The notes under the pieces: model-generated
What the model saw: only the letters and a program-made list of their open reading frames with translations
Databases searched by the model: none
What the model was told of the DNA's origin: nothing
Position numbers and translations under genes: made by a program
Part shown: positions 10,870-18,938 of the stretch, piece after piece
Layout of the letters: the number at the start of each line of letters is the position of its first letter
Position numbering within the stretch: the stretch's first letter is position 1
DNA from: CAZXYS01 sp964645005
Lineage (GTDB): Bacteria > Bacteroidota > Ignavibacteria > Kapaibacteriales > UBA2268
Length of the DNA: 64,000 nucleotides
Assembly (NCBI GenBank): GCA_964645005.1
Contig: CAZXYS010000010.1
Span: 42,808-106,807, forward strand
Direction of reading: 5' to 3'

Positions 10870-10907
10870 ATTGCCGTTAGGAATTATATCCTGGCGGCAA
10901 TTTTTTT
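10870..10907 (+). terminator. Rho-independent terminator after the PorV-like gene
   Basis: A 13-bp stem with two G-U pairs (ATTGCCGTTAGGA / TCCTGGCGGCAAT) and a 6-base loop (ATTATA) is followed directly by seven T. It lies 27 bases after the stop codon and is a textbook intrinsic terminator. Confidence 0.92.
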
Positions 10908-10927
10908 CATAAATAGGAAGCATCGCC

Positions 10928-12364
10928 ATGAGGTTACTAATACTTATCATATCGACGTTTCTTACAATCGGAACCTTTAGCAGCGCTAAAGAAGTAAAAC
11001 TAAATCTGATGGGCTCTCTTTTTCGTCATAATAATAATAGAGTCAAATGGGAATTTTATTATTCCTTTCCCGACACATTATTAAAATATGTTAAAAAAGG
11101 TGATAAGTATGTCGGCGAAATGTACTTCAAAATACAATTCCATTCGTCTATTAAAAAAGAGTATGAGGAAACTTGGATAGTTACTCATTCCAGCGACAGT
11201 ACAATAGATGAGTTTAAGCTTAATTTGGTTGGTCAGAAAACGTTTTTCCTGCCTATAGGACAGTATAATGCACAGGTAAAAGTAACTGATAAGCATGATA
11301 GTTCAACTTCAGATCAGACTGAATTCAAGATCTTAGCCCGAAAATTTGCTGAAAACAAAATATCCATTAGCGATATTGAATTGGCTAATATAATTGAAAA
11401 AGCCGGTAAAAATGCCCCCAAAGATATGTTTTACAAAAATACTTTAAGGGTGGTACCAAATCCGAACTTGGAGTTCTACGGCAAAGATCCGTTTTGCAAA
11501 GCTTATCTGGAAATTTACAATGCCCAAAAATATGCACCCGAGGGTTTCACATTGAAATACAAAATATTAAATTCATCTGAGAAAGAAATGTTTACCGTTC
11601 CCAGAAAGAAGAAATCAGCGGCTAACGGAATAGTAGATTATGTTGAAATTCCAATTGAGTTATTGCCTACCGGGGCATATTATCTTAAAGCACTTATTCA
11701 ATATGAACATAAGGGGAAAACAGATTCAGCATTATCAAGACAAAAGTTTTATTTCATAAATCCGGATATGTCCCCCAGAGAACATACGCAATTTGTTGAG
11801 AGTTCTTCATTTGAGCAGAGCGTATTTTCAACTATGTCAGCAGAGAGGGTGCGGATTGAATATGAAAAAGCGAAATATATAGCTGCAGCCAAGGAGAAAG
11901 ATAAATATGAAATGCTATCCACCGTGGAAGCTAAACAAAGATTTCTTTATAGATTTTGGCAGAATAGAGATCCCAAAGAAGAAACTCCGGTAAATGAAAA
12001 ATATGTTGAATACCAGAATCTAGCTGATTATGCGGACACTTATTTTTCAAGCGGTATTAAACAAGCCGGCTGGAGAACTGACAGGGGGCGTGTACTGCTA
12101 AAATATGGTATGCCGACGCAGCGGGACAAAAATCCATCCAAAGATTATAACCGGGCTTACGAGGTCTGGTATTATGATGAATTGCAGGGAGGCGTAAGGT
12201 TTTACTTTGTTGATATTTATAGCTCAAGTGATTACATCCTTGTTCATTCAACCTTAATGGGAGAGATTTACAATCCGGACTGGTACGATCAATATGTCCC
12301 AATTGTACGCGATAATAACCAAGATGACAGAAATAATAATTTTAATAATCAATTATATAGATAA
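10928..12364 (+). CDS. GWxTD domain-containing exported protein
   Basis: A 478-residue protein with a signal peptide (residues 1-20, ending FSSAKEV). The C-terminal ~150 residues form the GWxTD domain named after the motif seen here as GWRTDRGRVLLKYGMP (about residue 379), preceded by RFLYRFWQNRDP and followed by YEVWYYDELQGGVRFYFVD and the PDWYDQYV end. The family is widespread in the FCB group, but its function is not established; association with envelope or extracellular processes is only inferred from export. The N-terminal half (MGSLFRHNNNRVKWEFYYSF) resembles beta-sandwich domains. The GTG of the acyltransferase gene follows after 10 bases, so the two are probably co-transcribed. Confidence 0.88.
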   Translation: MRLLILIISTFLTIGTFSSAKEVKLNLMGSLFRHNNNRVKWEFYYSFPDTLLKYVKKGDKYVGEMYFKIQFHSSIKKEYEETWIVTHSSDSTIDEFKLNLVGQKTFFLPIGQYNAQVKVTDKHDSSTSDQTEFKILARKFAENKISISDIELANIIEKAGKNAPKDMFYKNTLRVVPNPNLEFYGKDPFCKAYLEIYNAQKYAPEGFTLKYKILNSSEKEMFTVPRKKKSAANGIVDYVEIPIELLPTGAYYLKALIQYEHKGKTDSALSRQKFYFINPDMSPREHTQFVESSSFEQSVFSTMSAERVRIEYEKAKYIAAAKEKDKYEMLSTVEAKQRFLYRFWQNRDPKEETPVNEKYVEYQNLADYADTYFSSGIKQAGWRTDRGRVLLKYGMPTQRDKNPSKDYNRAYEVWYYDELQGGVRFYFVDIYSSSDYILVHSTLMGEIYNPDWYDQYVPIVRDNNQDDRNNNFNNQLYR

Positions 12365-12374
12365 TAGATAGGAA

Positions 12375-13304
12375 GTGCGTAAAATTCTATATAGATTTGA
12401 AACAATTATGCTTCAATTGCTTGGCATTATTTCGACAATACTGCCAATCAAAACCAGAACAGCTTTTGGTGCTTTACTCGGCAATATAATGAGGTTGCTC
12501 AGTTCCAAAAGAAAACAAATAACACTGGATAATATCAAATCATCCTTCCCCGAAAGAGCTCACTCCTGGCATAAAAAAATACTGAAAGGCTCATATAAAA
12601 ATCTTGGAATAACACTCGCTGAGATCCTCGCATTTAAAAGCTTTTCCAGGGAAGACTTCGAGAACTACATCAAATATGAAAACATTGAATTAATAACAGA
12701 CTTATTGGCTAAAAAACGAGGGGTGATTTTGCTGTCAGGGCATTATGGGAATTGGGAGATGTTAGCCTATACGGCAGGATTATTTACCGATTTACCAGTA
12801 TTAATAATTGTGAAAAAGCAGCGAAACAAATTTGTCGATACTCACATGAATAAGATTCGTACGCGCAATGGAAACAACGTGGTAGCAATGAGCAAAGCTG
12901 CCCGCCCAATTGTGAAAGCTGTTCGAGAAGGCAAAGCAATAGCTTTGCTGGCAGATCAAAGCCCTTCCAAGGACAGCGATCTTGTTGTGGATTATTTTGG
13001 AAAACCTACCTTGACTTTCGATTCGCCCGCTGCAATAGCTCTGAAATTTAATGTTCCTATTGTTATGGGATTTGCCGAAAGACAGAAAGACGGCACATAT
13101 TATGTCAAACTGAAAGAAGTAAAACACGACGATTTGAGTGATAATGAAGAGGGAATCAGAGAATTGACAAGGCGTCATGTAGCAGCGTTAGAAGAGGCTG
13201 TAAAGAAAAGACCCGATCTATGGGCATGGCAGCACAGACGGTGGAAACATTCTCCCAAAACGACTGAAACAAAAAAAGCAGATATAGAATATAATGAAAA
13301 ATAA
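12375..13304 (+). CDS. Lipid A biosynthesis acyltransferase (LpxL/HtrB-type, LPLAT family)
   Basis: A 309-residue member of the lysophospholipid acyltransferase superfamily, most like LpxL/HtrB enzymes that add secondary acyl chains to lipid A at the inner membrane. The catalytic HX4E motif is SGHYGNWEM (His123, Glu128); a second block, IALLADQSPSKDSDLVVDYFGKP, matches the acceptor-pocket region, and WAWQHRRWK is the usual C-terminal signature. The start used is GTG at 12375, only 10 bases after the previous stop; an ATG 33 bases downstream (MLQLLGI) is an alternative. The 3' end overlaps the next gene by 11 bases, indicating an operon with the heptosyltransferase. Exact acyl specificity cannot be read. 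Confidence 0.88.
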   Translation: MRKILYRFETIMLQLLGIISTILPIKTRTAFGALLGNIMRLLSSKRKQITLDNIKSSFPERAHSWHKKILKGSYKNLGITLAEILAFKSFSREDFENYIKYENIELITDLLAKKRGVILLSGHYGNWEMLAYTAGLFTDLPVLIIVKKQRNKFVDTHMNKIRTRNGNNVVAMSKAARPIVKAVREGKAIALLADQSPSKDSDLVVDYFGKPTLTFDSPAAIALKFNVPIVMGFAERQKDGTYYVKLKEVKHDDLSDNEEGIRELTRRHVAALEEAVKKRPDLWAWQHRRWKHSPKTTETKKADIEYNEK

Positions 13305-14370
13305 AAAAGTTTTTTTTTTAAAAGATATTAAAAAAATAGCAATAATTCAGACAGCATTTATTGGAGATGCTGCTTTAACCTTGGCTATACCCGAGTTCAT
13401 AAAATCAATCAATCCCGAATGCCGGATAAATTTTGTTACTACGCCTCAATCTGCCGAAATGGTGCAAAGTGCTGAAGCAGTAGACAAAACTATCATATAT
13501 GATAAACGCGGCAAGAATCGCGGCTTAGATGGTATTAAACATATTGCAAGTATTTTAAGAAATTCAGATGTGGAATTAGTATTATCACCCCATAGATCAT
13601 TACGCAGCACACTTATTTCAAAATTTTCGAAAGTCTACAAAACAATAGGATTTAACACAGCCGATTTTTCGTTTCTTCACACAAAAAAAGTACCCTATAA
13701 ATTCCATCTTCACGAAGCTGACAGAAACATGGAATTGTTGTCTGTTTTTAATGATATAAATGTATATGAAGAAACAGATGATTTGAAGATCAGGATGAAC
13801 TTTGAGTTTGACGACAAAAATTATATTGAAAATAAGCTTGCTATGGCTGGCTTTATCGGGGAAAACAAAAAAATTCTGATCGCCCCTGGTTCTATATGGG
13901 AAACCAAAAAATGGAAGGAAAAACATTTTGAAACACTGATAAAAAAATTTACTGAAGATGGATACAAATGCATCCTTGCCGGATCGAAAAGTGAAAAAGA
14001 ACTTTGTAAAAATATTGGAGGCATAACAGGTGCTTTAGATATATCCGGTGAAACGACTATCCCCCAATTAATATATCTTATGTCGAGAGTTAACTTGACT
14101 GTAACTAACGATAGTGCTCCTACTCATTTGGCTTGGCTTGCCGGGTGTCCTACAGCAACTATTTATGGCCCGACATCACCCATTTTCGGATTTTATCCTC
14201 GAGGCAAACAAACAGCTATAATTGAAAATAAAAATTTGAAATGCCGGCCTTGCATGATTCATGGCAGTGGGGAATGCCCATTAGGCACTCATGAATGCAT
14301 GAAATCAATATCACCGGACATAGTTTACTTTGAATCAATGAAAATTTTTAATAATTTGGATTCTTTTTAA
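13294..14370 (+). CDS. GT9 family ADP-heptose:LPS heptosyltransferase
   Basis: A 358-residue glycosyltransferase family 9 protein of WaaF/WaaC type, which transfers heptose from ADP-heptose to the LPS inner core on the cytoplasmic face. Visible signatures are the N-terminal Rossmann entry KIAIIQTAFIGDAALT, the ILIAPGSIWETKKW block, and LTVTNDSAPTHLAWLAGCPT with GPTSPIFGFYPRG, the nucleotide-sugar binding region. A Cys-bearing segment (KCRPCMIHGSGECPLGTHECM) near the C-terminus is common in WaaF-like members. It overlaps the acyltransferase gene by 11 bases. Whether it is WaaF, WaaC or WaaQ-like cannot be settled here. Confidence 0.88.
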   Translation: MKNKKVFFLKDIKKIAIIQTAFIGDAALTLAIPEFIKSINPECRINFVTTPQSAEMVQSAEAVDKTIIYDKRGKNRGLDGIKHIASILRNSDVELVLSPHRSLRSTLISKFSKVYKTIGFNTADFSFLHTKKVPYKFHLHEADRNMELLSVFNDINVYEETDDLKIRMNFEFDDKNYIENKLAMAGFIGENKKILIAPGSIWETKKWKEKHFETLIKKFTEDGYKCILAGSKSEKELCKNIGGITGALDISGETTIPQLIYLMSRVNLTVTNDSAPTHLAWLAGCPTATIYGPTSPIFGFYPRGKQTAIIENKNLKCRPCMIHGSGECPLGTHECMKSISPDIVYFESMKIFNNLDSF

Positions 14371-14398
14371 ATTGAATTATTGAAAAACAGATGGTAAA

Positions 14399-15373
14399 GT
14401 GAAAAAAGCGTTAGTTTGCGGAGCAGGAGGCTTCATTGGAAGCCATTTAGTAAAGAGATTAAAAAATGAAGGTTCCTGGGTAAGAGGAATTGATCTCAAA
14501 TATCCGGAATTTGCAGAAACTGAAGCTGATGATTTTATGATCGGCGATTTGCGTGATCCATTGACATGTAGAATGGCTATGGACACAAGATTTGACGAAG
14601 TATATCAACTTGCCGCAGACATGGGCGGCGCCGGATTTGTATTTACCGGCGACAATGATGCTGATATCATGCATAATTCCGGTATGATAAATCTCAATGT
14701 CCTCGATGCATGCAGTAAAAGAAATGTTAAACGAGTGTTTTATTCTTCTTCGGCTTGCATATATCCGGAATATAATCAATTAGACCCGGAGAATCCTAAT
14801 TGCTCTGAGGACAGTGCTTATCCGGCAGCCCCCGACAGCGAATACGGATGGGAAAAATTATTCAGCGAGAGATTATTTCTTGCATTTCATAGAAATTACA
14901 AAATGGATGTAAGAATAGCCCGTTATCACAACATTTTCGGACCTGAGGGAACCTGGGATGGCGGTCGAGAAAAAGCACCGGCGGCATTATGCAGGAAGGT
15001 TGCCGAAGCTTCTGATGGAGGAGAGATAGTAATTTGGGGGGATGGCAAACAGACAAGGTCCTTTCTATTTATTGACGAATGTCTCGAAGGAACTACAAGA
15101 TTAATGCGTTCTGATTTTACTGGACCTGTTAATATAGGTTCCGATGAAATGATCTCAATAAATGATCTCGCAAATATGATAATGGATATCGCCGGAAAAA
15201 AATTATCTATCAAGCATATCGAAGGACCTCTTGGCGTCAGAGGCAGAAATTCTGACAATAATCTGATCGAAGAAAAACTTGAATGGAAACCTAATTGGGC
15301 ACTTAGAAAGGGAATGGAAATTACATATAAATGGATTGAAAAGCAGGTGGAAGCAAAAGGTAATAATAGATGA
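14399..15373 (+). CDS. GDP-mannose 3,5-epimerase-like NAD-dependent epimerase
   Basis: A 324-residue extended short-chain dehydrogenase. The Rossmann motif is CGAGGFIGSHL (residues 6-16). It matches plant-type GDP-mannose 3,5-epimerase unusually closely: ADMGGAGFVF, SSACIYPEYNQL, YGWEKL, FGPEGTWDGGREKAPAA, GDGKQTRSFLFIDECLEG, VNIGSDEMISINDLA and GVRGRNSDNNLI are nearly the same blocks. The residues corresponding to the plant catalytic Cys145, Tyr174, Lys178 and Lys217 are present with identical spacing (Cys120, Tyr149, Lys153, Lys192). The expected product is GDP-L-galactose and/or GDP-L-gulose from GDP-mannose, presumably for surface polysaccharide given the LPS neighbours. The start is GTG at 14399, because an ATG 8 bases upstream runs directly into a stop. 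The substrate is inferred, not shown. Confidence 0.85.
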   Translation: MKKALVCGAGGFIGSHLVKRLKNEGSWVRGIDLKYPEFAETEADDFMIGDLRDPLTCRMAMDTRFDEVYQLAADMGGAGFVFTGDNDADIMHNSGMINLNVLDACSKRNVKRVFYSSSACIYPEYNQLDPENPNCSEDSAYPAAPDSEYGWEKLFSERLFLAFHRNYKMDVRIARYHNIFGPEGTWDGGREKAPAALCRKVAEASDGGEIVIWGDGKQTRSFLFIDECLEGTTRLMRSDFTGPVNIGSDEMISINDLANMIMDIAGKKLSIKHIEGPLGVRGRNSDNNLIEEKLEWKPNWALRKGMEITYKWIEKQVEAKGNNR

Positions 15374-15391
15374 TACCTCTGAATTTATAAA

Positions 15392-15940
15392 TCAATTATT
15401 TTTCTTAGATATCTCAGATAAAATAACCAGTGGATCCAAAAGAGATTGAGGGCGGTCATTCCCGCTGAAGTTCCCCCCTGAATAAGGCCTAACTTCATTA
15501 ATAGGTGATTTGTATAACTCCAGATGCAATTTATGTGGGTTGCCGTTTTGGACAAGCTCCCGAATATAGTAAGGTGTCTTGGAAGTTATTCTTTCTTTAT
15601 TAATGCTTTTACCAACCCGACCAATTTCTTGTCCGGCATCAATAAAATCACCTATATGTGGATATACTTCGCTCAATTCACAATATTTATAATTTATATT
15701 CTCTGATGTTTTTATTGTAATATAATATGTTGTATTCCAGTAGATCTTTTTCTCTGAAGAAGTGAATACACCTTTATCAATTACCATACCGCTTTCTATT
15801 GCCAGAACCGCTGAATTTTCAGGAGCATAAATTTCCACACCGCAACTGAAAAATTCGCTCCTGTTTTCCCAGAAGCTTCCTTTTTCACCCGGTTGCGGCA
15901 TTTGTTCAGAGTAACTTTCCGGTACGGGCCAATACTTCAT
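15392..15940 (-). CDS. Degenerate LytM/M23-like domain protein
   Basis: A 182-residue protein without a signal peptide. Residues ~30-150 follow the M23 (LytM) fold pattern: CGVEIYAPENSAVLAIESGMVI corresponds to the HxGxD-and-V.A..GxV block, VYPHIGDFIDAGQEIGRVG to the turn-rich middle, and LHLELYK to the HxH end. The first zinc-ligand block, normally HxGxD, reads CGVE here, so the His is replaced by Cys and the Asp by Glu while the terminal HLEL survives. It therefore probably lacks peptidoglycan hydrolase activity, like EnvC/NlpD-type regulators, although absence of a signal peptide argues for a cytoplasmic role. It converges with the epimerase gene, 18 bases apart. Confidence 0.65.
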   Translation of the reverse strand: MKYWPVPESYSEQMPQPGEKGSFWENRSEFFSCGVEIYAPENSAVLAIESGMVIDKGVFTSSEKKIYWNTTYYITIKTSENINYKYCELSEVYPHIGDFIDAGQEIGRVGKSINKERITSKTPYYIRELVQNGNPHKLHLELYKSPINEVRPYSGGNFSGNDRPQSLLDPLVILSEISKKNN

Positions 15941-16236
15941 ATTAATATTAATAACTTATTTATAAAACCATTTACTCTAGTTAAAATAAGCAAATTTCTG
16001 TGAATATATTTTTTTATACGCAAAACTTATACCAATAAAAAATAGAATATTTTTTTTATCTTTACTTTATTTAAATAAGATTCTTTTTGAAATAACACAT
16101 ATCGAACAAAAAAATTACAAAAAATATGTTTTTTCTTTATGATTTAACTTCAGTTTTTTTAAATTCAATTAGTTTTTTGATATAACCGAAAATAATAATA
16201 TTAATTTGTATTAATAAATTCGTTATAAGATTAAAT
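15941..16236. other. AT-rich intergenic stretch
   Basis: A strongly AT-rich gap with several T/A runs between two minus-strand genes. No ORF, hairpin terminator or repeat stands out. It may hold the promoter of the LytM-like gene. Confidence 0.5.
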
Positions 16237-17070
16237 TTATTTTGCAGCTTCTTTTTTATGAAATTCTTTAACAGCCGTTATGAATTCTTTACCAATGTTG
16301 TGAGATAAGGGATTATCTTTATCGAGACGTTCAGGATGCCATTGTACAGAGATCATGAAAGGTTCTTTTTCATGATTCGACCATTCATAAGCTTCTATGA
16401 GACCATCATCAGAGTAAGCTGATATGTCGAAACCCACTGCTAACCCTTCAACAGCCTGGTGGTGGTTGCTGTTTACCCTGCCTTTTGTAATTCCCGTAAT
16501 TTTACTCAGATATGAGCCCTCTACGAGAGTTACTTCATGATAGCATGAGTCTGATTTCATACATTGATGAGTGATGGTTGTGTCGAAATCCGTTGGTATA
16601 TCCACAACAAGTGAACCTCCCATAGCTACGTTCAGTATCTGCTCGCCGCGGCAGATGCCTAAAAGGGGGATTTTTTGCTCTATAGCTCTGTCAATCAAGC
16701 CGAATTCAAGAGTATCACGCTCGTAATCAATATCGCATCTTCCGGTTTCTCCGGGACGACCATATTTGTTCGGGTCGACATCCGGTCCTCCTGTCAGAAC
16801 AAGCCCCGAGCATTTTTTAATCTTTTCAAAGGCTTCTTCGCGGGACATTTGATGCATGTCAATGATTTCAATTTCCTGATCGAAAGACTTTATCCATTTT
16901 GAATAATTTTCGTAATGCTCGCCACCGCTGCCCTTAGAAAGAGCTATTTTTATAATTTTATCTTCCTGTGAACATCCTGCGATCAAGATCAATAATAATA
17001 CAGCCGCAAATGCATTTCGGAGATAAATTATTGACCTGTTGCGAAATTTGATGCTGTTGAGATGTTTCAT
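16237..17070 (-). CDS. Lipoprotein class I glutamine amidotransferase-like hydrolase (peptidase C26, PuuD-like)
   Basis: A 277-residue protein with an N-terminal membrane segment and lipobox (LLILIAGC, Cys ~33), so it is likely a lipoprotein. The catalytic domain has SGLVLTGGPDVDPNKYG, the nucleophile elbow PLLGICRGEQILNVAMGG (Cys), NSNHHQAV and the His/Glu pair in VQWHPE. This is the C26 gamma-glutamyl hydrolase/PuuD pattern. PuuD itself is cytoplasmic and degrades gamma-Glu-GABA; an envelope-anchored version implies a periplasmic gamma-glutamyl or amide substrate, possibly peptide or folate-like. It lies 24 bases downstream of lpxK on the same strand, probably co-transcribed but not functionally tied to lipid A by sequence alone. 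Confidence 0.87.
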   Translation of the reverse strand: MKHLNSIKFRNRSIIYLRNAFAAVLLLILIAGCSQEDKIIKIALSKGSGGEHYENYSKWIKSFDQEIEIIDMHQMSREEAFEKIKKCSGLVLTGGPDVDPNKYGRPGETGRCDIDYERDTLEFGLIDRAIEQKIPLLGICRGEQILNVAMGGSLVVDIPTDFDTTITHQCMKSDSCYHEVTLVEGSYLSKITGITKGRVNSNHHQAVEGLAVGFDISAYSDDGLIEAYEWSNHEKEPFMISVQWHPERLDKDNPLSHNIGKEFITAVKEFHKKEAAK

Positions 17071-17094
17071 TTAATTACCTTTAATAAGTTATAC

Positions 17095-18126
17095 CTAATA
17101 TTTTTTAACTGTATCAAATATTTTTTCTATAGTGTTAAAAAACTCTTTTTTGCCTTCAGTAATTTTAAGGGAAAAAGGAAAAACAAAGCATTTCAAGTTG
17201 TTTTCCTCGAAGAATTCTCTATATTTGATCAATTTGGAGGCGTCCTTCTCGGTAGTGCCAATATTGGCATATCCGTTTTTTGCCTGCTCATCTTTAATTT
17301 TTTTCAGATCTTTTAGTTTATAATCGTGATGATCCGGGAAAACATAGTGATTAATAATATTATAATTGAGGGAGTTAAGCATATTTTCGAAGCGTTCCGG
17401 CTTTGCTATACCGGATACAGCCACAAGAGATTCCTTTAATTCATTTATTTTGGAGAAGTTCAATATCTCGCCAGTCAGAATATCATATGGTTTAGAGGGT
17501 TTTCCTGTTGTTCTGATGAAAAGTTGTTCCGGTCTGGTATTTTTAATAAATTTATCATCCATTTGCAAATCGCCCATAAGACAGATAACATCAGCCCTTT
17601 TAATATTCTCTAAAGGTTCTCGTAATCTTCCCTTAGGAATTAATTCAGGATGATTGATTGTTTCCTGATCGATCAAAAGTATATCCAGATCGCGGAATAA
17701 CTGTCGATGTTGGAAGCCGTCATCAAGAATAATCAAATCGATATCGAAGTTCTTTTCGGCGGAAAGTGCGCCCTGTGTTTTGTCTTCGTGAGCAATAACC
17801 GGTACATCGAGTTTATTAGCCAGCAGATACATTTCATCACCTGATGTATCGGCGTTAGCAAGGACTTGTTTGCCGTCAGATACTATTACTTCGCCTTTTG
17901 TCTTTTTCTTATAACCTCTGCCGACTATTGCAGGGTTATGTCCCCTTTTCTTCAATATCCTTACAAGCATTTCTACGAATGGCGTTTTACCTGTTCCGCC
18001 TACTGATAGATTTCCCACACTGATAACAGGTATTGCGCAATGGGCAAGTGAATTTGAACTACTGTCATATCTTTTATTACGTCTTTTTACTGCCGAACCA
18101 TAAATCTTTGATAAAATTCCCAGCAT
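17095..18126 (-). CDS. lpxK: Tetraacyldisaccharide 4'-kinase
   Basis: A 343-residue LpxK, which phosphorylates the 4' position of the lipid A disaccharide at the inner membrane. Signatures: PVISVGNLSVGGTGKTPFVE (Walker A, about residues 33-52), VGRGYKKK, the Asp-containing LIILDDGFQHRQLFRDLDILLID block, and SGIAKPERFEN followed by FPDHHDY near the C-terminus, where the DHH motif is typical. Length is normal. The GTP/ATP-binding and catalytic Asp motifs look intact. Nine bases separate it from the upstream DUF374 acyltransferase gene, and lpxB lies further upstream, giving a lipid A cluster. Confidence 0.95.
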   Translation of the reverse strand: MLGILSKIYGSAVKRRNKRYDSSSNSLAHCAIPVISVGNLSVGGTGKTPFVEMLVRILKKRGHNPAIVGRGYKKKTKGEVIVSDGKQVLANADTSGDEMYLLANKLDVPVIAHEDKTQGALSAEKNFDIDLIILDDGFQHRQLFRDLDILLIDQETINHPELIPKGRLREPLENIKRADVICLMGDLQMDDKFIKNTRPEQLFIRTTGKPSKPYDILTGEILNFSKINELKESLVAVSGIAKPERFENMLNSLNYNIINHYVFPDHHDYKLKDLKKIKDEQAKNGYANIGTTEKDASKLIKYREFFEENNLKCFVFPFSLKITEGKKEFFNTIEKIFDTVKKY

Positions 18127-18135
18127 AATTTTCCC

Positions 18136-18747
18136 TTATTTTTGCTCTGTCCTTAACTCATTTGTTTTTAAAAGTTCATTCTCACAATATACAATATAAG
18201 AATTTATTTGTTCTCTATCAGAATTTTCACTTATAAAAATTGGCTCGGAAAAATGCAAATTTATTATCGAGAAGGGGGGAGGCAGTATAAAATTATCCCA
18301 GCTTTTTCTGAAAACCCATCTTGAGCCTGCTTTTACATTGCATAAATAGATAGGGACGCCCGTTCTTTGGGAAGCAACTACCGCCCCAGCTTTAAATTTT
18401 TTTGCAGGACCTCGGGGACCGTCCGGCGTTATTAAAACCAGTTTCTCCTTAGCTGCAGCCTGAATTTCCTGCAGTGTTTCGTCTCCTTTTTTCGACGATG
18501 AGCCGCGGATTAGTTTGTATCCCCATATTTTAAGCAGTTGTGAGAGGATTTCTCCATCTTTGCTCAAACTTACTACACCCACCGGCTCATTCCCTTTGAA
18601 AAAGCGCCACACCGGCAGCATCGAGCCATGCCAGAAAGCTACAATTCCCGGCTTTTCGGGAATGTTTCCATCCACTTTTATTCGCCATGTTTTGGATATT
18701 AGGTTAAGCAGCTTAATTGCCGCTTTATGTTTGAATTTAAGTGCCAT
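18136..18747 (-). CDS. DUF374-family lysophospholipid acyltransferase-like protein
   Basis: A 203-residue protein of the DUF374 subgroup of the LPLAT superfamily. It has the characteristic IVAFWHGSMLPVWRFF block (FWHG in place of HX4D), VVSLSKDGEILSQLLKIWGY, IRGSSSKKG and LITPDGPRGPAKKFKAGAVV. These proteins are frequently encoded with lpxK/kdtA genes and are thought to modify lipid A or related glycolipids, although activity is rarely demonstrated. Sandwiched between lpxB and lpxK, it is probably an inner-membrane-associated acyltransferase of the LPS pathway. Confidence 0.85.
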   Translation of the reverse strand: MALKFKHKAAIKLLNLISKTWRIKVDGNIPEKPGIVAFWHGSMLPVWRFFKGNEPVGVVSLSKDGEILSQLLKIWGYKLIRGSSSKKGDETLQEIQAAAKEKLVLITPDGPRGPAKKFKAGAVVASQRTGVPIYLCNVKAGSRWVFRKSWDNFILPPPFSIINLHFSEPIFISENSDREQINSYIVYCENELLKTNELRTEQK

Positions 18748-18756
18748 AATTTTTTG

Positions 18757-18803
18757 AACCCCCCCTTTTGATTTCCCTTCCTTAGCAAGGAGGGGATAAA
18801 CTG
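18757..18803 (-). repeat. Interspersed palindromic repeat R1, degenerate copy
   Basis: On the minus strand it reads like the other R1 copies: TTATCCCCTCCTTGCTAAGGAAGGGAA and then a run of G in the GGGGTGGTT position. It lies directly upstream of the DUF374 gene start. Compare copies near 18901, 20249, 24526, 57072 and 59743. Confidence 0.7.
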
Positions 18804-18900
18804 ATTAAACTATATATTATCCCACTTAAGCAAGCAGGCGGTAAACCGAGATTATTTTTTCCACTCCTTATCAAGCGAAACATAGATTCACATTGTAATT

Positions 18901-18938
18901 CCCCTCCTTAATAAGGAGGGGACATAAGGGGTGGTTAA
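18901..18938 (+). repeat. Interspersed palindromic repeat R1
   Basis: The core CCCTCCTTAATAAGGAGGG is a near-perfect palindrome able to form a hairpin, followed by ACATAAGGGGTGGTTAA. The final TTAA supplies the lpxB stop codon (read on the minus strand), so the repeat abuts or slightly trims the gene end. The hairpin may also work as a transcript 3' end for lpxB. Confidence 0.8.
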
